Source: Flammeovirgaceae bacterium UBA6059 (GTDB lineage Bacteria; Bacteroidota; Bacteroidia; Cytophagales; Cyclobacteriaceae). Taken from it: a DNA stretch of 48,758 nucleotides. The notes beneath the pieces are model-generated. The model made no database searches, was not told the origin of the DNA, and saw only the letters and a list, made by a program, of their open reading frames with translations. The stretch is from the NCBI GenBank assembly GCA_002435755.1, contig DIYH01000009.1, forward strand, positions 62,494 to 111,251. The letters run 5' to 3'. The position numbers and the translations under genes were made by a program. Of the stretch, positions 41,950-48,758 are shown in pieces; position 1 is the first letter of the stretch; every line of letters starts with the position of its first letter.

Positions 41950-43024
41950 CTATTACTTTATACTATTCGTGTTATTGATGTCATGCTATTTTAATGAAGA
42001 AGAAATAGTCGACACGTCTCCCTGGAAATATGGATCTCCTTCTTCGGTAAGCCTCAACGAGCAAACGCTACTCGAACTGGACGATAACCTGAGACAAGGA
42101 AGTTTTGACCAGATCAGGGGAGTGTTAGCCATCAAAGATGATAAGCTCATATTTGAGAATTACTATGATGGAGGCCTAAGAGATACACCACAATTCTTGA
42201 GCGGTGCGACTATGAGCATTATGTCGATCCTTACAGGTATTGCACTTGATAGAGGCTACCTTGATAGCATCCAAACCCCGATCAATGTATTTTTTCCGGA
42301 TTACATTGCTGCTTTTGAACTAGAACCGCTCAAGAATGAGATTACTATAGAGCATTTGTTGCTCATGAAGTCAGGACTGGCATGGTACGAGACAGGAGTG
42401 CCCATTCTGAATCCTAACAATTCACTCAACGGCCTTACCTCTACCAATGATTGGATAGAACATTCGCTGAGTAGAGACATGGATGCTGTTCCGGGTTTGC
42501 GCTATTCATATAATTCTACTCATGGAGTTTTACTCACAGAGATATTAGCGCGAGCCTCTGGCCAATCATTTTCCGAATTCGCAGAAGAGGTATTGTTCAA
42601 CCCTCTGGGGATATCTTCAGCGGAGTGGCAAGCTGATGCGTTTGGTCATATCAACGGTGGTTTTGGTTTATCACTTAACCTTATTGATTTTGCCAAACTG
42701 GGCGACCTGTTGCTCAAAAATGGTCAATGGAATGGACAGGAAATACTATCTGAGACCTGGATCACAGAAAGCACTAGCCGGCAATTCCCAATCGACCGAT
42801 TTAGCGATTTTGGGTATAGCTGGCAACAGTTCTCTGATCTAAGTAATTTCTCCGACATCCTACCGGTAAATGATACTTTCTTTGCGGAGGGCGCTGGTGG
42901 TCAGTACATCTTTGTTGTACCCCATCAGAGATTTGTACTGGCAGTCACGGCGGACAACTTTCTTGAAAACAGCTTCACCCCGCTTCTGATATTCAGAGAC
43001 TTTTTTGTTGAGTCTATTCAATAA
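41939..43024 (+). CDS. Beta-lactamase-fold lipoprotein lacking the catalytic SxxK
   Basis: A 361-residue protein of the serine beta-lactamase/DD-peptidase (class C-like) fold, with a signal MRSSYYFILFVLLMSC and lipobox LMSC. The fold is clear: LIFENYYDGGLRDTPQFL, HLLLMKSGLAW, YSYNSTHGVLLTEILARASGQ, NPLGIS, FGYSWQQF and GAGGQYIFVVPHQRF. The SxxK motif expected in the first helix is replaced by GATM (codons 42203-42214), so both the nucleophilic Ser and the Lys are absent. The other motifs look intact and there is no frameshift, which suggests a binding role or another chemistry. It overlaps the preceding barrel gene by 11 nt. Confidence 0.85.
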   Translation: MRSSYYFILFVLLMSCYFNEEEIVDTSPWKYGSPSSVSLNEQTLLELDDNLRQGSFDQIRGVLAIKDDKLIFENYYDGGLRDTPQFLSGATMSIMSILTGIALDRGYLDSIQTPINVFFPDYIAAFELEPLKNEITIEHLLLMKSGLAWYETGVPILNPNNSLNGLTSTNDWIEHSLSRDMDAVPGLRYSYNSTHGVLLTEILARASGQSFSEFAEEVLFNPLGISSAEWQADAFGHINGGFGLSLNLIDFAKLGDLLLKNGQWNGQEILSETWITESTSRQFPIDRFSDFGYSWQQFSDLSNFSDILPVNDTFFAEGAGGQYIFVVPHQRFVLAVTADNFLENSFTPLLIFRDFFVESIQ

Positions 43025-43073
43025 TTGAAATCCTTCATTTTCGATTATCTGACTTAAGCTAGCTTTACCAGCC

Positions 43074-43685
43074 ATGACTCAGGATTTCTCTAAGTTGTCA
43101 GATCAACAGTTACTTAAAAGGCTGGCTAATAGCGATGCGGATGTGCTTAAGCATTACTTTGATCTTCACTATGGTGAGTTGTGTAATTATGCACTGAAGT
43201 ATGTGCGACTACTGGAAGTGAGCGAGGAAATAGTTCAAGAGTTGTTCATCAACATCTGGGAGCGACGCGCCGAACTAAGCGTGAAAGGTAGTATGGTGGG
43301 TTATCTTTATGGAGCTGCCAGATATCGCTGTATCAACTATCTAAGGATACAACTTCCAAAAGATCAGGCGACAACTGAGTCAGTGGATTTAGCTGAGGAG
43401 TCAACTGTAGGTTTTGAGGATGAGCTGATCGATCAGGATATCAAAAGACGTTTAAGAGCGTCTATCGATAGCTTACCGGAAAAATGCCGGATCATTTTCC
43501 TCCTTGCTAAAGAAGATGGGCTTACCTATCAGGAAATAGCTGACGAGCTGGGAGTGTCTGTGAAAACAGTCGAAAACCAAATGGGCATAGCATTGAAAAA
43601 GTTGAGAACAGCGCTTAAGCCAAAGCGAGGAGAAGGATTTCATCTAAAGATGTTATTGAGTGTGTATAAGTTTTTATGGATATAG
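43074..43685 (+). CDS. ECF-type RNA polymerase sigma-70 factor
   Basis: A 203-residue sigma factor with region 2 (about 20-95, NYALKYVRLLEVSEEIVQELFINIWERR) and region 4 (about 125-185, SLPEKCRIIFLLAKEDGLTYQEIADELGVSVKTVENQM). The Bacteroidetes FecI-like group is indicated by the next gene, a FecR anti-sigma, 38 nt downstream. Together with the STN-domain TonB receptor at 44763 the three form a signal cascade: the receptor senses ligand, FecR transmits and the sigma factor activates the cassette. Confidence 0.95.
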   Translation: MTQDFSKLSDQQLLKRLANSDADVLKHYFDLHYGELCNYALKYVRLLEVSEEIVQELFINIWERRAELSVKGSMVGYLYGAARYRCINYLRIQLPKDQATTESVDLAEESTVGFEDELIDQDIKRRLRASIDSLPEKCRIIFLLAKEDGLTYQEIADELGVSVKTVENQMGIALKKLRTALKPKRGEGFHLKMLLSVYKFLWI

Positions 43686-43723
43686 TTTGGGGGTCACTCC
43701 AACTTAGCTTGACTCTATAGTAT

Positions 43724-44704
43724 ATGAAGATAACTCATGAAATTGTCATTAAGCACCTTGAGCAGCGCACAAGCCAAGCTGAGGATGAGATGCTTGATCG
43801 ATGGTTAGAAAGTTCTCTTTCCAACAGAGAACTATTCAAAGAGATCAAAGCAGTTTGGGATAACTCGGTACTTTGGGAGAGACGACAAGACTTTGATGTA
43901 TCTACTGCATGGGAGAAGATCCAAAACAGAATTGATGACAGTCCGACTGTGACTGTGAAACTATGGGAACGTCAATGGTTCAAGATAGCTGCGGTCTTTG
44001 TGATAGTGCTTGGTCTTGCACTAATTGGAGGGAAGTATGAACGACAGCAATCAGTATCCGAAAACCTTTCGATGATTGAAGTTTCCGCACAAACCGCTCC
44101 TGAGGCTGTAATACTCCCTGATGGATCTGTTGTTAGTTTGATGGTGGGTTCTTCCATTTCTTATTTGGAAGATTTTAGTGATCAGAGAAGTGTCTATCTG
44201 GAGGGTGGAGCACATTTTGATGTGACTGAAGGCAAATTTGATTTTGTGGTTAAAGCTGAGAATACAACAGTCACTGTACTTGGCACAGAGTTCTTGGTTA
44301 ATAATCTCGGGGAAGACGTTCTCGTATATGTCGAGGAGGGTAGAGTAGCGGTTCAAAATCAGTTTGTGTCCTCTATTCCAAACCTGGGACACGATCAAGC
44401 TATTAGCATAGATGAATCGACGGGTAGAATGAAGCGCATCGACCATGTAGCAAATTTGACAGCTTGGAAAACCGGTCAACTGAAGTTTGATAATGTAGTC
44501 TTATCACAGGTAGTAGATGATATAGAGCAGCACTATAATGTAACTATGAACCTGGAGAACAGTGATCTGGGTAACTGTCATCTTACGTCTAAGTTTGATA
44601 ACAAATCACTAGGTGAGGTTTTTAAGGTTTTAGAACTAGTGCTAAATATCGAGATTATAGAAACTGACACTAAAGAATATATCATTTCTGGCAAAGGGTG
44701 CTGA
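43724..44704 (+). CDS. FecR family anti-sigma/transducer
   Basis: A 326-residue inner-membrane protein. The N-terminal cytoplasmic part (about 1-84) binds the sigma factor, one TM (about 87-105, IAAVFVIVLGLALIG) crosses the membrane, and the periplasmic FecR domain (about 115-245) contains SVVSLMVGSSISYLEDFSDQRSVYLEGGAHFDV and FVVKAENTTVTVLGTEF. The C-terminal DUF4974-type domain (about 250-322, KFDNVVLSQVVDDIEQHYNV) contacts the STN domain of the receptor. It is followed by a strong terminator before the receptor gene. Confidence 0.94.
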   Translation: MKITHEIVIKHLEQRTSQAEDEMLDRWLESSLSNRELFKEIKAVWDNSVLWERRQDFDVSTAWEKIQNRIDDSPTVTVKLWERQWFKIAAVFVIVLGLALIGGKYERQQSVSENLSMIEVSAQTAPEAVILPDGSVVSLMVGSSISYLEDFSDQRSVYLEGGAHFDVTEGKFDFVVKAENTTVTVLGTEFLVNNLGEDVLVYVEEGRVAVQNQFVSSIPNLGHDQAISIDESTGRMKRIDHVANLTAWKTGQLKFDNVVLSQVVDDIEQHYNVTMNLENSDLGNCHLTSKFDNKSLGEVFKVLELVLNIEIIETDTKEYIISGKGC

Positions 44705-44720
44705 AATTCACATAACTTTG

Positions 44721-44749
44721 AAAAAAGCGATCTTTTAGATCGCTTTTTT
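44721..44749 (+). terminator. Rho-independent terminator or attenuator
   Basis: AAAAAAGCGATCT (44721-44733) and AGATCGCTTTTTT (44737-44749) form a perfect 13-bp stem around TTT, ending in a run of six T residues. It lies 16 nt after the FecR stop and 14 nt before the receptor start, so it separates regulator and receptor expression unless read-through is controlled. Confidence 0.88.
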
Positions 44750-44762
44750 CGTTTGTGAGCTA

Positions 44763-47378
44763 ATGAGTTTTGCTGTGCCGTTTACTTTGATCTTACGGTT
44801 TATTGCCATCATTTTTTTGCTAAGCTCGGCAGGCTCCAGTCATGCTCAACAAAGTACCGTTGTTATTCCTCAGGGAGAATATCGCATTTCGCAGATCCTT
44901 CAAAATATGGAGAGCTCCGGACTGAACCTTTCCTTTTCAACGGAATTTCTGGATACCAACAAAATTGTTCGGGTTAGCGAAACTGACCTCAAATCAGTAC
45001 TGTCATTGATCTGCGGCCAGCTGCTTGATTATAGGATCATGGGCAATGACATTCTTATTTTCCAGAAAGAAATACAGAAGTACACTATCAATGGTTTTAT
45101 TAGAGATCGCCAGGATGGTGAGGCACTGCTCGGTACTACCATTAGAGTACTTGGCACAAGCATCGGAGTAGTTTCTAATGATTATGGCTACTATGCACTG
45201 ACATTATTGCCAGGTAACTACCAGCTAGCTATTCAGAGTGTCGGTTATAACCCTGTTGTCCTTGATGTTGATCTTGAAAGCGATCTGTTGATGGACATAA
45301 AGATGGTTTCGAAGCAACTTGAACTGGAAGAGATCGTCGTAACGTCTTATGACTCAGATCATGAGATCAAAGGGGTTCGCACTAGCGTGAACAGGATTGA
45401 TATGGAGTTGGCTGGTGATATCCCATATCTACTTGGAGAAGTAGATATCTTTCAAAGTGCCCTGTTGCTCCCGGGTATCAGAAATATTGGCGAAGATGCA
45501 GTTGGATTGAACGTTCGCGGTGGAGCCGTAGACGAAAACCTGATCTTGATAGACGAGTCTAACCTGTTCAGTACCAATCATTTTTATGGGTTAATATCAG
45601 TATTCAACCCTGATGCTGTTAAAGATGTAACCATCTATAAAGGAGACATACCCAGTACATACGGTGGAAGGGTCTCATCTGCGATTCACGTACGTCAGAA
45701 GGAAGGTAATGACCAGCAACTAAGTCTGTCAGGAGGGTTAGGATTGGTGAGTGGACGTTTAATGCTAGAAGGGCCAATCAAAAAAGACGAGAGTAGCTTC
45801 CTTTTGTCTGCTCGCAGCAGCTTTTTTGACTACGTGTCTGCTATCTCCGGACTAGATGACAGCCGAACCAATTTCCAGGACTACAACATGAAAGTTAACT
45901 GGAGACCAAATAATAAAAACCACTTCTACCTATCCAGTTATATCGGCAATGACAATAACAACGATGGCCTTTTGATTAATAGACAATGGGGTAATCGCAC
46001 AGTAACGGGTAGATGGAACCATGTTTTCAGCGGAACCCTTTTTAGTAATTTCACTCTCAACTATAGTGACTACAAATACGAAGTGTCCAATCCTGAGGAA
46101 TCCGGGCAATTTATAGGCTCTTCTAATGTGCGTAACTATGGAGCGAAATCCGATTTTACTTGGTTTGTATCACCAGACGCCACGCTTGAGTTTGGCGGAG
46201 GTACGATTGTTCATAGGCTTAATCCCGGAGACAGACTTCCGCTCAATGATGAAGGGTTCAACAATCCAGTGTCAGTCGACTCAGAGCATGGACTTGAGCC
46301 ATACCTTTATGCTAATCTGCAGCAAAACATCGGGGAACGTTGGATCATGTACTATGGATTTCGTTACTCTTCTTTCTACAATCTTGGGCCTGAAGAGGTC
46401 TACTCATACGCGAGCGACTTGCCACGTGAACGAACCAACATCATTGATACAACATCCTTTGATCGAGGTGAACTGATTACCGACTTTCATAATTTCGAAC
46501 CTAGGGTGTCGATCAACTACAACTTTGGAGCAGGGAATACACTCAAAGCAAGTTACAATCGAGCGACCCAATACATCCATCTCATTTCTAATACGATCAC
46601 ACCTGCACCTACTGATATTTGGAAGTTGAGCGATATCCATATCTCACCCTCTTTATCAGACCAGTACACCTTAGGCTATTATAAATTGCTACCCGCTTTC
46701 AACCTCGATTTCTTTGCCGAGGCTTATTACAAGTCTACTCGCAACATTATAGAGTATAAAGAAGGGGCCGATTTAGTCCTTAATGAGACAATTGAGACAG
46801 AAGTGCTTCAAGGTGATGCACGTGCATACGGGCTGGAGCTCTACTTAAGAAAGAAAGTTGGACGTTTCAGAGGTTGGTTTAGCTATACCCTGTCTAAGTC
46901 AGAGAGACAGATAGATAGCCCTATCGCCTCTGAGCAGATCAATAGCGGTGAGTATTTCCCTTCTGACTTTGATCGTACTCACGACCTATCTCTATCGGGA
47001 ATATATTCGATAAGTGATCGTTGGACGGTCTCATCTAATTTTGTGTATTCCACAGGTCGACCAATAACCTTTCCCGAAGGTAAGTATGTCTTTGATGGGA
47101 TTGTCCTGCCCAGTTTCAACAACAGGAATCAGTTTCGGCTAACAGACTATCATAGACTGGATATCTCGGCTCGCTTGGAAGGTAAGAAGACAAAGCCCAA
47201 TGGACAACCCAAAAAGAAGATTGACTACTGGACTTTCTCCATTTATAATGTTTATGGCCGCCGCAATGCTTATTCTTATCTCTTCAGGCAGCAAGAGAAC
47301 TCTGATCAGGCAGAGGTGGTACGCTATTCTATCCTGGGCACACTTATACCATCAGTCACCTATAATTTCAGGTTTTGA
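44763..47378 (+). CDS. TonB-dependent outer-membrane receptor with STN domain
   Basis: An 871-residue receptor. Signal peptide (about 1-28, ending GSSHAQ), STN domain (about 32-103, STVVIPQGEYRISQILQNME...), carboxypeptidase-regulatory-like domain (about 107-195, YTINGFIRDRQDGEALLGTTIRV), plug (about 200-320, with ISVFNPDAVKDVTIYKGDIPSTYGGRVSSAIHV) and a C-terminal barrel ending TYNFRF with a terminal Phe. It is SusC-like in the plug but has no SusD partner. The STN domain fits signalling to the FecR at 43724. The following lipoprotein overlaps its stop (TTGA). Confidence 0.94.
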   Translation: MSFAVPFTLILRFIAIIFLLSSAGSSHAQQSTVVIPQGEYRISQILQNMESSGLNLSFSTEFLDTNKIVRVSETDLKSVLSLICGQLLDYRIMGNDILIFQKEIQKYTINGFIRDRQDGEALLGTTIRVLGTSIGVVSNDYGYYALTLLPGNYQLAIQSVGYNPVVLDVDLESDLLMDIKMVSKQLELEEIVVTSYDSDHEIKGVRTSVNRIDMELAGDIPYLLGEVDIFQSALLLPGIRNIGEDAVGLNVRGGAVDENLILIDESNLFSTNHFYGLISVFNPDAVKDVTIYKGDIPSTYGGRVSSAIHVRQKEGNDQQLSLSGGLGLVSGRLMLEGPIKKDESSFLLSARSSFFDYVSAISGLDDSRTNFQDYNMKVNWRPNNKNHFYLSSYIGNDNNNDGLLINRQWGNRTVTGRWNHVFSGTLFSNFTLNYSDYKYEVSNPEESGQFIGSSNVRNYGAKSDFTWFVSPDATLEFGGGTIVHRLNPGDRLPLNDEGFNNPVSVDSEHGLEPYLYANLQQNIGERWIMYYGFRYSSFYNLGPEEVYSYASDLPRERTNIIDTTSFDRGELITDFHNFEPRVSINYNFGAGNTLKASYNRATQYIHLISNTITPAPTDIWKLSDIHISPSLSDQYTLGYYKLLPAFNLDFFAEAYYKSTRNIIEYKEGADLVLNETIETEVLQGDARAYGLELYLRKKVGRFRGWFSYTLSKSERQIDSPIASEQINSGEYFPSDFDRTHDLSLSGIYSISDRWTVSSNFVYSTGRPITFPEGKYVFDGIVLPSFNNRNQFRLTDYHRLDISARLEGKKTKPNGQPKKKIDYWTFSIYNVYGRRNAYSYLFRQQENSDQAEVVRYSILGTLIPSVTYNFRF

Positions 47379-48226
47379 AATACTGGCATTATATAATACT
47401 GATACTTGTGAGCTTAGGTTTGAACTCCTGTGAAGACCCTATCGAAATTGATATACCTGACGGGCCTCAGCGGTTGGTCGTAGAAGGTTGGATCACTGAT
47501 CAGTTTGGTCCTTATACAATACGCCTCACTTTGACCAACAACTTCAATGATGGCTCGTCAAATCCGATAGTGGAAGATGCACAAGTGATAGTGACTGATA
47601 GTGAAAATCGCTTCTACACATTTAGTTATCAGTCTGATGGAAACTATGTTTCTGATGACTCTTGGAGAGGAGAACCAGGCCTTTCGTACAGATGTCAGGT
47701 TCTACTTCCTGACGGTACTATCATTAGATCAACACCCGAGTTGTTGCAGCCTGTGCCTTCCTTAGACAGTCTCTTCTTTAAGGAGGTCTTCCCGCCTAAT
47801 ATCATAGAAGGTATCATACAAGAGGAGTTTTTCATTGGGAGTACTATTCGTGACCCTGCGGATGTCTCAAACTTCTACCGGTGGCGACTCAGCCAAAATG
47901 GTTTGCCATTGACAGAAGTCTCCTCGGTGGTGATTTTTTCTGATAGGTTCGTTAATGGCAATGAGTTTCAGATAGAAGTACCTCAAATACTCTTTGGTCG
48001 ATTAGATACTATAGTTGTTAGACAGGAGTCTATCTCAGAACTAGCTTTCGACTATTTTGATCTGCTCATTGCTCAAGCGACTACCCTGGGCCAGTCGTCT
48101 GGTACAGCTCCGGCGGTGCTAAGAGGTAACCTTACTAATCCTTCTGATCCTGAAGAAATTATCCTGGGATATTTTGGAGCATCAGCTGTTGTCTCTGATA
48201 CGATCATCATCGTTCAGGATAACTAG
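47375..48226 (+). CDS. DUF4249 lipoprotein
   Basis: A 283-residue protein with TTG start at 47375 and a lipoprotein signal MKYWHYIILILVSLGLNSC (lipobox LNSC). After the Cys comes EDPIEIDIPDGPQRLVVEGWITDQFGPYTIRLTLTNNFNDG, the usual beginning of DUF4249 proteins, with Ig-like beta strands. These are typical outer-membrane partners encoded beside TonB receptors in Cytophagales and may bind the substrate. The TTG overlaps the receptor stop, which implies translational coupling. No other start would give the signal. Confidence 0.88.
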   Translation: MKYWHYIILILVSLGLNSCEDPIEIDIPDGPQRLVVEGWITDQFGPYTIRLTLTNNFNDGSSNPIVEDAQVIVTDSENRFYTFSYQSDGNYVSDDSWRGEPGLSYRCQVLLPDGTIIRSTPELLQPVPSLDSLFFKEVFPPNIIEGIIQEEFFIGSTIRDPADVSNFYRWRLSQNGLPLTEVSSVVIFSDRFVNGNEFQIEVPQILFGRLDTIVVRQESISELAFDYFDLLIAQATTLGQSSGTAPAVLRGNLTNPSDPEEIILGYFGASAVVSDTIIIVQDN

Positions 48227-48266
48227 CCACCATAAGAAAAAAGGCAGAAAAAAATCTATGTTTCTT

Positions 48267-48274
48267 GGGGGGGG
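48267..48274 (+). repeat. G8 homopolymer tract
   Basis: Eight G residues directly follow ATGTTTCTT (48258-48266). With eight G the frame from ATG 48258 stops after ten codons; with seven G it would be in frame with a downstream ORF to 48450 that has a hydrophobic segment (RWILVMFTVLVTSFFGV). This pattern is that of a slipped-strand switch, although a sequencing error is possible. See the possible ORF entry. Confidence 0.6.
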
Positions 48275-48294
48275 TAACCTTCATTATTGACCTA

Positions 48295-48450
48295 ATGACA
48301 AAGACAGACTCATTTATGCGTTGGATTCTGGTCATGTTCACGGTTCTTGTCACGAGCTTTTTTGGAGTGAAGATCTTCGAAAAAGTGAATACTGAGTGGA
48401 CAAAAAGGAAAAAAATGACTCATAAGAATGGTTACCATTCTTATTCATAG
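48295..48450 (+). CDS. Possible small membrane protein
   Basis: An ATG at 48295 opens a 51-codon frame: MTKTDSFMRWILVMFTV, a likely TM to about residue 25, then KIFEKVNTEWTKRKKMTHKNG. The frame is open further upstream through the G-tract. No homology is known to me and no clear ribosome-binding site was seen. It ends in a perfect hairpin (48422-48444), which argues that this part may be non-coding. Confidence 0.3.
   Translation: MTKTDSFMRWILVMFTVLVTSFFGVKIFEKVNTEWTKRKKMTHKNGYHSYS
48422..48444 (+). terminator. Perfect 10-bp hairpin after DUF4249
   Basis: ATAAGAATGG (48422-48431) and CCATTCTTAT (48435-48444) form a perfect stem with a TTA loop. It is about 200 nt downstream of the DUF4249 stop and could end the receptor operon, but no U-run follows. 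Confidence 0.4.
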
Positions 48451-48478
48451 CTGTCTTTAACTGGATTTTGAAACTTCA

Positions 48479-48670
48479 ATGATCGTCATTGTGAAGAATA
48501 AATTATCAAACGGACTACTAAGATTGCTTACCCAGAAGGAGGTTCAGCACTTCAACAAAATCTCTGATCTCAACTTCTCAGATTTAGATCGTGATAACTA
48601 TTTCCGTCAGTTTGAGCATGCTCAAGTGGCTGAAATAGCCGAATACGGCTTGCCTCGCTCACGGAGATAG
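48479..48670 (+). CDS. Hypothetical small protein
   Basis: A 63-codon frame with ATG at 48479 (MIVIVKNKLSNGLLRLLTQKEVQHFNKI). It is hydrophilic and helical in the middle, with a charged end. I recognise no family, and no promoter or strong ribosome-binding site was found. The last 90 nt of the window (after 48670) contain a short hairpin CCTGAT-N5-ATCAGG but no gene. Confidence 0.3.
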   Translation: MIVIVKNKLSNGLLRLLTQKEVQHFNKISDLNFSDLDRDNYFRQFEHAQVAEIAEYGLPRSRR

Positions 48671-48758
48671 TCTTAGGATCGATGTTGGGCTGGGTTGCCT
48701 GATGCTCAATCAGGTTACGGCATTATCACTCCTTTTACTAAGCTTTTATTATCACTGT

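Overview
The window reads as a chromosomal segment of a Bacteroidetes bacterium, most likely Cytophagales (Roseivirga/Fulvivirga-like). The reasons are an ECF sigma / FecR / STN-type TonB receptor / DUF4249 lipoprotein cassette, two PadR-MacB/FtsX permease pairs carrying the Bacteroidetes N-terminal prefix domain, PD40-OmpA proteins, a Nudix-type sugar regulator next to xylose genes, promoter elements resembling the Bacteroidetes TTG...TAnnTTTG type, and weak Shine-Dalgarno signals. No rRNA, tRNA, insertion sequence, prophage or CRISPR array was seen.

Layout. 1-2957: PadR regulator plus ABC permease, preceded by a heptamer repeat at the window edge. 3041-4258: class-V aminotransferase on the minus strand. 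4406-7273: a palindromic operator followed by xylB and xylA. 7461-8980: a small hypothetical secreted protein gene flanked by two about 86% identical non-coding RNA units, each with its own promoter-like element and intrinsic terminator. 9081-15130: a two-TM protein, creatininase-like hydrolase, GltB-like FMN oxidoreductase, S9 peptidase and TRIC channel. 15409-16107: a Nudix-domain regulator with a degraded Nudix box whose upstream region carries a near-copy of the xylB operator. 16353-23556: a plus-strand cluster with PIG-L deacetylase, a 42-residue membrane microprotein, sodium:solute symporter, 3-methyladenine glycosylase, 2-hydroxyacid dehydrogenase and Ste24-type protease. 23794-35901: universal stress protein, OmpA proteins, AraC regulator, glyoxalase-like protein, gamma-glutamyltransferase, a 59-residue lipoprotein, SulP transporter, a hypothetical protein, a hotdog thioesterase and an MpaB-type oxygenase. 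35969-38107: D-aminoacylase and DUF2721. 38113-41169: a second PadR-permease module with a 20-bp-arm inverted repeat over its promoter. 41212-43024: a possible three-way-junction RNA, a beta-barrel protein and a serine-hydrolase-fold lipoprotein without its catalytic SxxK. 43074-48226: ECF sigma, FecR, TonB receptor and DUF4249 lipoprotein. 48227-48758: little of certain coding value, but a G8 tract next to a possible switchable ORF.

How the genes may work together. xylB-xylA convert xylose to xylulose-5-phosphate, and the Nudix regulator 8 kb away probably controls them, because 17 of 23 positions match between the two operator-like sites. The ECF/FecR/TonB/DUF4249 set looks like a cell-surface signalling and uptake unit. 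The most novel-looking element is the twin RNA pair at 7545-7770 and 8754-8979. The two have near-equal length, conserved promoter spacing, stem changes that mostly retain pairing, invariant loops and terminators, and I could not match them to any RNA family I know.
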